Below are positions 15,896 through 24,149 of a stretch of DNA of 64,000 nucleotides, piece after piece. Location: NCBI GenBank assembly GCA_036268485.1, contig DATAUC010000103.1, positions 39,639 through 103,638 on the forward strand, read 5' to 3'. Made by a program: the position numbers and the translations under genes. Source of the stretch: Bog-473 sp036268485. GTDB taxonomy: Bacteria > Actinomycetota > Acidimicrobiia > Acidimicrobiales > RAAP-2. The stretch's first letter is position 1. Each line of letters opens with the position of its first letter. The notes below the pieces were generated by a model. The model saw only the letters and a program-made list of their open reading frames with translations, searched no databases and had not been told where the DNA came from.

Positions 15896-17176
15896 TCAGG
15901 TGCTGGCGCCGTAGGTCGTCGACCGGTCAGCCGCCCGACTGTGACCCACCTCCGCCACTGCTCGCCGCAGATCCTCAACCAGGAACGGGACGGTGGCCGC
16001 GCTGCCGGCGTGCACGGTGGCGTGCAGTGAGTCGGGCCGGGTCTGCTTGTCGAGGTACCAACCCTCGGCGTGCAGCACGTCGCTGACGGCAAAGATGTCC
16101 AACTTCTCAGGATCAATGGCTCCAAAGGCCATGACGGTCAGTTGGGGATCTCCGCGCACGGCCAAGCCATCGATGGACTCGATGCCCTGACGCAGGGTTG
16201 TGGCGGCGTCGTGCGCCGTGGTCGTCAGATCCAGATAGCCATCGATCCCGAGATGCATGAGTGCGGCCCAGGCGGCGGCAATGGGACCCGCCGGTCGGGT
16301 GCCCGCCATGGCGGTCGAGGCGTAGAAGCCACCGAGCCAGTCGTTGGTGATGAAGAGCTGATGGCGGGCTAGCTCGTGCGTGCGGTACAGGATGACCGAG
16401 ACGCCCTTGGAGGCGTAGCCGTACTTGTGCACGTCAGCCGACATAGAGGTGACGCCGGGCACCCGGAAATCGAAGGGCTCGCTGAATCGACCGAGTTGGG
16501 TCATGAAGGGCAGCAGGTACCCGCCCATGCAGGCATCGACGTGACAGAGGATGCCGCGGTCGAGGGCCAGGGCGGCAATATCGGCGATGGGATCGACCAC
16601 GCCCTGGGGGTACGTGGGGGCCGAGCCGACCACCAAGATGGTGTCGTCGGAGCAGGCATCCGCCATGGCGTTGACGTCGGCCCGGAAGTCGGCGCCCACC
16701 GGGACGCGGATCAACTCCACGTCGAAGTAGTCGGCCGCCTTGGTGAAGGCGGCGTGCGCGCTCTCGGCGGCCACGACCTGAGGCCGTTGGATGCCTCTGT
16801 CCTTGCGAGCCACATCACGGGCCGTCTTGACCGCCTGCAGGAGGCTCTCCGTACCGCCCGAAGTGAGATACCCCTCGACGGCACCACCGCTGGCCGGGTC
16901 GTCGGCGCCCAGCAGCGTGGCCGTATTGCAGACGATGTCGTGCTGCATGGTGCCGATGCTGGGGAAGGCCAGAACGTTGAGCCCGTTCTCGGCGCTGTAG
17001 AGCGAGAGTGCATCCTGCAGAAGTTCGTGGAGCTCATCACCGGCCGAGTACACCAGGCTGAAGACCCGTCCGCCACGCCAATCCTGATCAGCATGCTTCA
17101 TGCCCATCAGCTTCTGCATGACCTCCTGGCGGGCCAGGCCGTGCTGGGGTAGCGGCGTGTGCGGGAACGTGTCCAT
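15896..17176 (-). CDS. PLP-dependent sphingosine-phosphate-lyase-like enzyme
   Basis: A 426-residue group II PLP decarboxylase / lyase. The PLP lysine is in SADVHKYGYASKG, the glycine-rich phosphate loop is TSGGTESLLQAV, and CHVDACMGGYLLPF supplies the aspartate to the pyridine nitrogen. The DVHKYGY-type lysine motif and VDACMGG resemble sphingosine-1-phosphate lyases more than glutamate decarboxylase. The bacterial substrate is unknown; a phosphoethanolamine-type or amino-acid decarboxylase role is possible. It lies 9 bases downstream of the TauD-type dioxygenase gene on the same strand, so both may be co-transcribed. Confidence 0.82.
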   Translation of the reverse strand: MDTFPHTPLPQHGLARQEVMQKLMGMKHADQDWRGGRVFSLVYSAGDELHELLQDALSLYSAENGLNVLAFPSIGTMQHDIVCNTATLLGADDPASGGAVEGYLTSGGTESLLQAVKTARDVARKDRGIQRPQVVAAESAHAAFTKAADYFDVELIRVPVGADFRADVNAMADACSDDTILVVGSAPTYPQGVVDPIADIAALALDRGILCHVDACMGGYLLPFMTQLGRFSEPFDFRVPGVTSMSADVHKYGYASKGVSVILYRTHELARHQLFITNDWLGGFYASTAMAGTRPAGPIAAAWAALMHLGIDGYLDLTTTAHDAATTLRQGIESIDGLAVRGDPQLTVMAFGAIDPEKLDIFAVSDVLHAEGWYLDKQTRPDSLHATVHAGSAATVPFLVEDLRRAVAEVGHSRAADRSTTYGAST

Positions 17177-17185
17177 ATGGTGGGT

Positions 17186-18115
17186 CTAGCCCTCGTCGGT
17201 CAGGTTGTACAGCGTGGAATCGCCCTGCAGGGCAACGCTGGGCCGCCCGTCGAGACCGGCGATGGGTGTGCCTGCCGTGGTGACCCGCTGCATCCGCCGG
17301 TGCTCGTCGCCGTAGTCGTAAATGGCGTAGTGCTGCGTCGACCGGTTGTCCCAAATCGCCACATCACCCGCCCGCCAGTGCCAGCGCACCACGTTCTCGG
17401 GTCGGGTCACGTAAGACTGGAAGATGCGGATGAGGTCGACCGACTCGGCTGAGCTGTGTCCGACCAGCCGGTGGGCGAAGCCGCCCAACAGCAGGGCCGG
17501 TTCGCTCGTCTCGGGATGGATGCGCACGACGGGGTGTTCGGTCTCGAAGACCTCGGAGGCGAAGGCGGCCAGGTTGGCCAGGCGGACGTCACCGATTTTG
17601 GCCCGCAGGGCCACCACGTCGGGGCGGGCGTAATCGTGGCCGTTGGAGTGCACCGCCCGCAACTGGTCGGCCAGCTGGCGCAGGTCATCCGGCAGGTCGG
17701 CGTAGCCGCTCACCGTGTTGGCCCACAGCGTGTCGCCCCCGACCTCGGGGATGACCATGGCCCGGAGGATGGAGTACATGGGCGGCCGGTCGACGAACGT
17801 GACGTCGGTATGCCAGTGGTTGGCCGCGCCTCCGGCCAATGAGTCGAGGTCGAGGATCAGCTCCTGGCCATCGACGATGGGCAACGTGGGGTGACCCTGG
17901 GTGAGGGGGCCGAGACGGCGGGCAAAATCGATCTGCTCGCGGGCGCTCAAGTCCTGGTCTCGGATGAAAACCACCCGGTGGGCCAGCAGGGCGGACCGCA
18001 CCTCGGCGATCTGCTCATCGCTGGCCTCGCGTAGCTGCACACCGGAAAGTTCGGCTCCGATGCGAACGGTCAGACGCCGGACGGCGAGCGCCGTCATTCG
18101 GGTGTCGATTGCCAT
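17186..18115 (-). CDS. TauD/TfdA-family Fe(II)/2-oxoglutarate dioxygenase
   Basis: A 309-residue enzyme. The iron facial triad is visible as NHWHTDVTFVDRPP (His and Asp) and a distal His in DNRSTQHYAIYDYGDEHRRM, where the following Arg binds 2-oxoglutarate. The family hydroxylates sulfonates, aryloxyalkanoates or similar; the substrate is not determined here. ATG 18115 is set by GGGAGG on the minus strand. An open frame continues to 18409, but the extension has no coding character. It probably leads a two-gene unit with the PLP lyase. Confidence 0.88.
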   Translation of the reverse strand: MAIDTRMTALAVRRLTVRIGAELSGVQLREASDEQIAEVRSALLAHRVVFIRDQDLSAREQIDFARRLGPLTQGHPTLPIVDGQELILDLDSLAGGAANHWHTDVTFVDRPPMYSILRAMVIPEVGGDTLWANTVSGYADLPDDLRQLADQLRAVHSNGHDYARPDVVALRAKIGDVRLANLAAFASEVFETEHPVVRIHPETSEPALLLGGFAHRLVGHSSAESVDLIRIFQSYVTRPENVVRWHWRAGDVAIWDNRSTQHYAIYDYGDEHRRMQRVTTAGTPIAGLDGRPSVALQGDSTLYNLTDEG

Positions 18116-18231
18116 CTCAGCCTCCCTGCCGATCCATTCCCCATCAATTCGGTCAGATTTAGATACTACGAGCAGCCAAGCTGGACGCGCCGCGGCCCGG
18201 GTAGTTTCAGTGTCTGGCCGAGGGGGACCCC

Positions 18232-19083
18232 ATGCATTTCGCCGTGACCTTTGGACGAATGCGCCCGGACCAGTGGGTTGAGGCGGCCTGCGTGGCCGAA
18301 AGCCTGGGCTTTGAATCGATCTGGTTGCCTGAGCACCTGGTCTTCCCGGTGAAGATGGCCGGCTCGCCCCATGCCGGCGAGGAGCACCCGCCGATCCCGC
18401 CGGCCACACCGCTGTTCGACGTGGGTTCCCTCCTGTCCTTCGTGGCGGCCCGGACGACGACGATCAGGCTCGGTACCTACGTGTACCTCCTAGGCCTGCG
18501 CCACCCGTTCATTTCGGCCCGGACCTTCGCCACCATCGACTGGGTTTCGGGCGGGCGGGCCATCATCGGCGCCGGGGCGGGCTGGTTGCTCGAAGAATGG
18601 GAAGCGGCGGGCATCGACCCCGCCACCCGGGGTGGCCGGCTGAACGAGGCGATTGACGTGTGCCGGCGCCTGTGGACCGAACCGACCGTGGCCAACGACG
18701 GGAAATTCTTCCCCTTCCCCGAGGTGGCCTTCGAGCCCAAGCCGATACAGCAACCCATACCGATACTCGTCGGTGGCGAGTCGGCTCCCGCTTTGCGCCG
18801 GGCCGGCCAGCGAGGGGACGGGTGGATCGGCATGTCCCAGACACCGGAGTCGGTGATCCCTCTCATCGAGATACTGCGCGCCCATCGGGAGGATGCCGGT
18901 CGGTTGGACCGGCCCTTCGATGTCACGGTGGCTGGCGCGTGTGAGACCGAGGACGACGCCGCCCGCTGGGAAGCGGCCGGCGTGCACCGGCTCATCGTCA
19001 CACCCTGGCAACGATCAAGAGATGCCTTGGCGGCGATGGAGACCTTCGCCGGTCGCTTCCTGAAGGAGGGTCCGGCCCTCTAG
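18232..19083 (+). CDS. LLM-class F420-dependent oxidoreductase
   Basis: A 283-residue luciferase-like protein of the Rv2161c type: HFAVTFGRMRPDQWVEAA, SIWLPEHLVFPVKM and GRAIIGAGAGWLLEEWEA are characteristic strands that contact F420. GAGGGGGA precedes the ATG. It is divergent from the TauD gene and overlaps the aldehyde dehydrogenase tail to tail by 4 bases. Substrate unknown. Confidence 0.85.
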   Translation: MHFAVTFGRMRPDQWVEAACVAESLGFESIWLPEHLVFPVKMAGSPHAGEEHPPIPPATPLFDVGSLLSFVAARTTTIRLGTYVYLLGLRHPFISARTFATIDWVSGGRAIIGAGAGWLLEEWEAAGIDPATRGGRLNEAIDVCRRLWTEPTVANDGKFFPFPEVAFEPKPIQQPIPILVGGESAPALRRAGQRGDGWIGMSQTPESVIPLIEILRAHREDAGRLDRPFDVTVAGACETEDDAARWEAAGVHRLIVTPWQRSRDALAAMETFAGRFLKEGPAL

Positions 19084-20549
19084 GAGGTCCAGATGATGGC
19101 TTGCGGCTCGGAGTAGGCCAGCAGCCCGAAGTCGCCGCCATCGCGACCGACGCCGCTCATCTTGAAGCCGCCGAAGGGAGCATCGTGATTGCGCTGGGCC
19201 GTGTTGATGCCGATGTGACCGGCCTGGAGTTGCTTGGCCACCCGCAGGGCGCGGGCCCCGTCCTTGGAGAACACGTAGTCATACAGACCGAACTCGGTGT
19301 CGTTGGCGATGGCGATGCCTTCGTCGTCGTCGTCAAAGGGGATCAGGGTGATGACCGGTCCGAAGATTTCCTCTCGCGCCACCCGCATGGTGTTGTCGCC
19401 CGTGATCAGCGTCGGGGCCACGTAGAAGCCCTTGTCGAGACCTTCCGGCCGTTGCCCGCCGATGACCACCTCACCGCCGTCTTCTGCGGCGGTGGCGATG
19501 TGCGCTTCAATGCGGTCCCGCTGGGCCGCCGAAATGACCGGACCGATGATGGTGGCCGTGTCGGTGGGGTCACCGACCTTGAGATAACCGGCCATCTGGA
19601 CCAGGCCGTCGCGCACCTGGTCGAAGACGCTGCGGTGCACCACGGCCCGCGTTGGTGCTGTGCAGATCTGGCCCGAGTGGAACGACCAGGTCGAGCCGAT
19701 GCAGCCGATGGCCGCCTTTATGTCGGCATCGTCGAAGACGACACAGGCTCCCTTGCCGCCGAGTTCGAGGAGCAGGCGCTTCATGGTGCGTGATGCCTTC
19801 TCCGCAATGGTGATGCCGACCTGAGTGGATCCGGTGAAGCTGACACAGTCGATGTGGTCAGAGTCGACCAGGGCGGCCGACGAGGTCGGACCGTTTCCAT
19901 TGACCAGGTTGATGACCCCGGGGGGAAATCCAACCTCGTGCAGAATGCGGACGAGTTCGACCACGGCCAGCGGGTCCTGGGGGGCCGGCTTGACCACCAC
20001 GGTGTTGCCGGCGGCCAGCGCGGGGGCCACCTTGCCGGCCATGTTCACCATGGGGAAGTTGTACGAGGTGATGCAGGCCACCGTGCCCACCGGCTGGCGG
20101 TTGATCATGCCGCCGATGATCCCGCCGGGGGCCAGCGGTGTGGCTTGGGCCGACTGGGGCAGCAAAGGGGTCTGGAGTACCGACCGGGGATCGCGGGCGT
20201 AGCGCTCGAAGCGGTCGGCGGCGACGGGGACCTGCATGCGTGAGCCGACCGTCGCCGTGGCGCCGGTCTCGGCAATGACCAGTGGCAGGAGGTCGGCCGA
20301 CTTGGCCCGGATGGCCGCGGCCGCCTCGCGCATCAGTGCGCCGCGATCCTCAGCCGACCAGGCGGCCCAGGCTGGCTGCGCCTCCTTGGCCGCTTCGGCC
20401 GCCGCCAGGGCGTCGCTGGCGCTGGCATTGGGCGCCTGCCCCACGACTTCCTCGGTGGCCGGGTTGATGATGTCGTAGGTGCCATCGGAGGCCTCGACCC
20501 ACTTCCCGCCAATGAGGAGCTGGTGTTCGTTGCGGCTGGATTGCGACAT
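19080..20549 (-). CDS. NAD(P)-dependent aldehyde dehydrogenase
   Basis: A 489-residue ALDH. The general base Glu is in LLELGGKGACVV, the nucleophilic Cys in HSGQICTAPTRA, the oxyanion Asn in SYNFPMVNMAG, and the C-terminal PFGGFKMSGVGRDGG loop is intact. It would oxidise aldehydes made by the alcohol dehydrogenases of this region to acids. It is divergent from the DUF35 gene at 20699, sharing a 149-base promoter region with an inverted repeat at 20582-20594. AGGGGGA precedes the ATG. Confidence 0.92.
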   Translation of the reverse strand: MSQSSRNEHQLLIGGKWVEASDGTYDIINPATEEVVGQAPNASASDALAAAEAAKEAQPAWAAWSAEDRGALMREAAAAIRAKSADLLPLVIAETGATATVGSRMQVPVAADRFERYARDPRSVLQTPLLPQSAQATPLAPGGIIGGMINRQPVGTVACITSYNFPMVNMAGKVAPALAAGNTVVVKPAPQDPLAVVELVRILHEVGFPPGVINLVNGNGPTSSAALVDSDHIDCVSFTGSTQVGITIAEKASRTMKRLLLELGGKGACVVFDDADIKAAIGCIGSTWSFHSGQICTAPTRAVVHRSVFDQVRDGLVQMAGYLKVGDPTDTATIIGPVISAAQRDRIEAHIATAAEDGGEVVIGGQRPEGLDKGFYVAPTLITGDNTMRVAREEIFGPVITLIPFDDDDEGIAIANDTEFGLYDYVFSKDGARALRVAKQLQAGHIGINTAQRNHDAPFGGFKMSGVGRDGGDFGLLAYSEPQAIIWTS

Positions 20550-20581
20550 GCGAGTCCCCCTGTTGGGCCGTGCGGAGTATC

Positions 20582-20594
20582 TGACGGTGCGTCA
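20582..20594. promoter_or_regulatory. Inverted repeat TGACG-N3-CGTCA, candidate operator
   Basis: A perfect 5-bp inverted repeat with a GTG centre in the divergent region between the aldehyde dehydrogenase and DUF35 genes. The same arms and spacing recur at 46669-46681 between the ipd operon and an SDR. A TetR-type dimer site is plausible; which regulator binds is unknown. Confidence 0.5.
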
Positions 20595-20698
20595 CATCTT
20601 GATCGGCGGGAGGCGTCAGCGCCAAAGGCGCAGCTGGGGGCTATCGGGTCGGGCGGCTGCGGCTGGTTTCGCACCGGCCCGCGCTTGGGGCGAGACTG

Positions 20699-21187
20699 AT
20701 GCTCATGACCACCGAGACCACGCCGGCGGGGACCGAAGGGTTCCTCGTCCCCCTGGGCGATGAGGAGTCGGACGGCTTCTGGGAAGGCACCGCGGTCGGT
20801 GAGTTGCGGGTGCAGGCCTGCGCCGAGTGTGGCGCCTTCCGCTTCCCGCCCCGGGTCATGTGCCCGCACTGCCAGTCGACCGAGCGCGTCTGGCGAGCCG
20901 TGTCGGGCCGGGGCTCCATCTGGTCCTATGTCGTTGCGCATCCGCCGTTGCTCCCGGCGTACGCGCCTTTCGCCCCTTTTCCGGTCATCACCGTGACGCT
21001 GGAGGAGGATCCGGCTCTGCGCATGGTGGGCAATCTGGTGTCGGGGCCGGACGGCGCCATCAACGAGATCGATCCGGCCACCATCATCATCGGAGAACCG
21101 GTCCAGGTCGTCTTCAGCCGCCGGGTACGCGCTGGCGACTCGGACATGTTTTTGCCGGCCTGGGTGCGACCGCCGGCGACCGCCTAG
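20699..21187 (+). CDS. DUF35 Zn-ribbon/OB-fold acyl-CoA-associated protein
   Basis: A 162-residue protein: an N-terminal rubredoxin-like zinc ribbon (CAECGAFRFPPRVMCPHC) followed by an OB fold (SGRGSIWSYVVAHPP onward). Such proteins partner thiolase-fold or MaoC-fold enzymes of steroid and acyl-CoA degradation and help to bind CoA. Unlike the other DUF35 genes here, it has no thiolase neighbour: upstream is the divergent aldehyde dehydrogenase, downstream an FtsH-like gene. ATG 20705 is an equally possible start. Confidence 0.85.
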   Translation: MLMTTETTPAGTEGFLVPLGDEESDGFWEGTAVGELRVQACAECGAFRFPPRVMCPHCQSTERVWRAVSGRGSIWSYVVAHPPLLPAYAPFAPFPVITVTLEEDPALRMVGNLVSGPDGAINEIDPATIIIGEPVQVVFSRRVRAGDSDMFLPAWVRPPATA

Positions 21188-21342
21188 CAACCCGGGCGCA
21201 ACCCCGTTCGCAAGTTTGCCGGTGGTGCGACGGTTCCCATTGCATGAGGGATGAACGGAGATTCACCGCAGGTACCGCCGCCAATCAGGAAGCTCCTTGT
21301 GCTGAGCCCAACCTGAGCTATCCACCAGTTGCCGCTCACGCC

Positions 21343-23097
21343 ATGGACGGCGTGGTCGGCGACACCATCCTGGGGAGTGCCGATGTGTCGCGCGCCCAGG
21401 AGCGGCGTCGCCATGCGCGACTGCGCCGGCTGGTGGCCCTGGGGGCCCTGGCTGTCGGGTGGATCGTTACCCGGCACTTGGCCGGTCGTGGCATTTTCCC
21501 GACCGTGCATCCGCCCCACTGGCTGTTGCCATTGTTGCCGGTCATGCTCATCGTGCTCTTGCTGGGAGCGGTCATGGTGGCGCCGCTGATCGGCGCCGGC
21601 CGGTCGCCCCACATGTTGATCCGGCCGGGCGAGACGACGGTCGGTCTCAACGATGTAGTGGGCATCGACGGGATCAAGGCCGAAGTGGTGCGCTCGGTGA
21701 ACCTGTTCCTGGCTCATCAGACCTTCCGCGACTCCATGGGTGGATCGGCCCGGCGCGGCGTCCTGTTCGAGGGTCCGCCGGGCACCGGGAAGACCTTCGT
21801 GGCGAAGGCCATGGCCAAGGAAGCGCAGGTTCCCTTCCTATTCGTGTCTGCTTCGGCCTTCCAGTCGATGTACTTCGGACAAACCAACCGCAAGATCCGC
21901 TCCTTCTTCAAACAACTGCGTAAGTACGCCCGGGCCGAGGGCGGCGCCATCGGATTCATTGAGGAGATCGATGCCATCGGCGCGTCACGGCGGGGCATGG
22001 GCAGCGGTGGAGGCAGCGAGGGCGTGACCGGCGTGGTCAACGAGCTCCTGGTGCAGCTGCAGTCCTTCGATACGCCGACCAGAGGCCAGCGGATGCGCAA
22101 CGCGTGGATTGACGTGGTCAACCGCTACCTGCCCGACGGCGCCAAGGTGCGCAAGCCGGCCGTCGTGCCGGCCAACGTGCTCGTCATCGGTGCTACCAAC
22201 CGCAAGGATGACCTCGACGCTGCGCTTATTCGTCCCGGTCGTTTCGACCGGTCCATCTACTTCGGGCTGCCCGGCCGGCAGGCCCGGGGCGAGATCATCG
22301 CCTACTACTTGGGCCGCAAGTCGCACGAGGTCGACCTCGATGCACATGACGCCGTCGACGCCGTCGCCGGCATGACCTTCGGCTACTCGCCGGCGGCATT
22401 GGAGCGCCTCATGGACGAAGCCTTGGTGGTGGCGCTCACCCACGGACGTTCGGCCATGACAATGGCCGACGTGGCTGAAGCAAAGATGCTGGTCGAGTTG
22501 GGCGTGTCCGACGAGACCGTCTACACCCCCGACGAGCGCATCCGGGTGGCTACGCACGAAGCGGGCCACGCCACCGTGGCGTACTTCGTCGGCCAGACCC
22601 GCCAGTTGGACGTCCTCTCCATCGTGAAGCGTCGCGACTCGTTGGGCCTGTTGCAGCATTCCGATACGGAAGAACGCTTCACTCAGAGCAGCGAGGAACT
22701 GAACGCCTTGCTACAGATCTGCATGGGCGGCATGGTGGCCGAGGAGCACTGGTTCGATGAACTGTCGACCGGTCCGGCCGGTGACCTGGCTGCCGCCACG
22801 TCCATCGGCGCCCAGATGATCGGCGCCTGCGGCATGGGGAACTCGCTGATCTCGGTGGCCGCGTCCGGCCCGACCGGCGGAGGCCTGGTTGACAAGGTCT
22901 TGGCTGACAAGGACGCCCGGCTAGAACTCGATGCGCTCCTGCAGGCTTCATGCGCCACGGCTATGCAGATCGTCACCGACCACAGCGACGTCGTCGAAGC
23001 GCTGCGCGATGCGCTGCTTCAGCGCGACGAGCTGGTGGGCGTGGAGATCACCGACGTCATTGAGAAGCGTCTGCGAGAGTTCACAACGCCACGATGA
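21343..23097 (+). CDS. FtsH-like membrane AAA+ metalloprotease, divergent
   Basis: About 584 residues. Two hydrophobic segments near residues 27-44 and 55-80 anchor it. The AAA domain has Walker A GPPGTGKT, Walker B GFIEEIDAIG and the second-region motif ATNRKDDLDAALIRPGRFDR. The protease domain has the zinc motif HEAGH and the third-ligand aspartate in STGPAGDLAAAT, so it should be active. Odd points are a roughly 30-residue insertion between Walker B and sensor 1 (about 22080-22175) and a YFG pore loop. The start is uncertain: 21343, an upstream ATG at 21244 or a downstream GTG at 21352 are all in frame and none has a good ribosome-binding site. Confidence 0.85.
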   Translation: MDGVVGDTILGSADVSRAQERRRHARLRRLVALGALAVGWIVTRHLAGRGIFPTVHPPHWLLPLLPVMLIVLLLGAVMVAPLIGAGRSPHMLIRPGETTVGLNDVVGIDGIKAEVVRSVNLFLAHQTFRDSMGGSARRGVLFEGPPGTGKTFVAKAMAKEAQVPFLFVSASAFQSMYFGQTNRKIRSFFKQLRKYARAEGGAIGFIEEIDAIGASRRGMGSGGGSEGVTGVVNELLVQLQSFDTPTRGQRMRNAWIDVVNRYLPDGAKVRKPAVVPANVLVIGATNRKDDLDAALIRPGRFDRSIYFGLPGRQARGEIIAYYLGRKSHEVDLDAHDAVDAVAGMTFGYSPAALERLMDEALVVALTHGRSAMTMADVAEAKMLVELGVSDETVYTPDERIRVATHEAGHATVAYFVGQTRQLDVLSIVKRRDSLGLLQHSDTEERFTQSSEELNALLQICMGGMVAEEHWFDELSTGPAGDLAAATSIGAQMIGACGMGNSLISVAASGPTGGGLVDKVLADKDARLELDALLQASCATAMQIVTDHSDVVEALRDALLQRDELVGVEITDVIEKRLREFTTPR

Positions 23098-24085
23098 CCT
23101 TGCCGGTATTGCCCCCGGTGAACAGCAGGTTGAGCGCGTCGGGCGCCGCCTCCAGGCCCTGCACGATGTGCTCGGCATGGTGCAGCTTCCCCTCGGCCAA
23201 CCAGGTCAGGAGGGCGGCCTGGGCTTCGGGGAAGCGGGCGGCGTAGTCCAAAATGATGAAGCCCTCCATGCGGCCACGGCGGCCGATGAGGGCGCGGTAG
23301 TTCCCGGGTCCGGCTGGGCGCCCCTCGTCGTTGTAGGTCGAGATGGCGCCACAGAGGACCACCCGGCCATGCAGGGCAATCTGACCGAGACAGGTATCGA
23401 GGATCTCGCCGCCCACATTGTCGAAATAAAGGTCGATGCCGTTCGGGCTGGCCGCACGCAGGCGCTGGCCGACGTGCTCGGTCTTGTAGTTGATGGCCTC
23501 GTCGAAGCCCAGCTCTTCGACGATCCAGCGACACTTCTCGTCGCTGCCGGCCAGCCCGATCACCTTGCCGGCGCCCTTGAGTTTGGCGATCTGGCCCACG
23601 GCAGAACCGGTGGCGCCGGCGGCGCCTGAGATGACCACGGTGTCGCCCTCTTTCAAGGCGCCGACATCGAGGAGACCGAAGTAGGCGGTCATCCCGTTGA
23701 CCCCAAAGAGGTTGAGGGCCATGGTGGGTTCGACGCCCGGTGGCAGGGTCTGCAGCCCGCCGGCCGCTCCGGCAATCGTGTAGTCCTGCCAGCCCAGCAT
23801 GCCGAAGACCAGATCCCCCACGGCGTGGCGCTCGGTGTTGGAGCGGACAATCTCGCCGATAGCGGCACCACGGATGACCTCGTCGATGCCGATGGGGGGC
23901 AGGTAGCCGGGGGCATCGTCCATCCAGGTGCGGATGGTCGGATCGATGGAGAGGTAGCGAACCCGGACCAGCGCTTCGTCCGGTCCGGGTTCGGGGATAG
24001 GGCTCTCGTCTTGGCGCACCGTCGTGGCATCGACCATGCCGGAGGGTCGTGCGGCGAGGAGCAACCGGCGGTTCATGTCTGGCAT
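23081..24085 (-). CDS. CurA/PTGR-like NADP-dependent oxidoreductase
   Basis: A 334-residue zinc-free MDR enzyme. VRYLSIDPTIRTWMDD and the NADP motif ISGAAGATGSAVGQIAKLKG identify the prostaglandin/leukotriene reductase and curcumin-reductase group, which reduce enones with NADPH. ATG 24085 is supported by a TAGGTT -10 box exactly 6 bases upstream (24092-24097), arguing for a leaderless message. It overlaps the FtsH-like gene tail to tail by 17 bases and is divergent from the esterase at 24150. Confidence 0.88.
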   Translation of the reverse strand: MPDMNRRLLLAARPSGMVDATTVRQDESPIPEPGPDEALVRVRYLSIDPTIRTWMDDAPGYLPPIGIDEVIRGAAIGEIVRSNTERHAVGDLVFGMLGWQDYTIAGAAGGLQTLPPGVEPTMALNLFGVNGMTAYFGLLDVGALKEGDTVVISGAAGATGSAVGQIAKLKGAGKVIGLAGSDEKCRWIVEELGFDEAINYKTEHVGQRLRAASPNGIDLYFDNVGGEILDTCLGQIALHGRVVLCGAISTYNDEGRPAGPGNYRALIGRRGRMEGFIILDYAARFPEAQAALLTWLAEGKLHHAEHIVQGLEAAPDALNLLFTGGNTGKVIVAL

Positions 24086-24091
24086 GACCAC

Positions 24092-24097
24092 AACCTA
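24092..24097 (-). promoter_or_regulatory. -10 box for CurA-like gene
   Basis: TAGGTT followed by 6 bases and ATG 24085: a leaderless arrangement that sets the start 6 bases downstream of the longest open frame. Confidence 0.55.
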
Positions 24098-24099
24098 TC

Positions 24100-24119
24100 G
24101 GTGCCCTTTCCCGGGCACC
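24100..24119. promoter_or_regulatory. Perfect 7-bp inverted repeat, candidate operator
   Basis: GGTGCCC, six bases, GGGCACC. It sits between two divergent leaderless promoters, touching the expected -35 zone of both (-10 boxes at 24092-24097 and 24136-24141). This placement suits a dimeric repressor acting on both genes. As an RNA it could also fold, but neither transcript would contain it. Confidence 0.45.
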
Positions 24120-24135
24120 TCGGAGTCGTTCCCGA

Positions 24136-24141
24136 TACGGT
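24136..24141 (+). promoter_or_regulatory. -10 box for secreted esterase
   Basis: TACGGT, 8 bases before ATG 24150; no Shine-Dalgarno sequence. It favours ATG 24150 over ATG 24159. Confidence 0.45.
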
Positions 24142-24149
24142 CTCGCCCC

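Noticed and set aside
20827..21342. Long in-frame upstream extension of the FtsH-like gene
   Set aside because: It lies within the DUF35 gene in another frame, is Gly/Arg/His-rich like shadow translations, and adds no AAA or FtsH homology.
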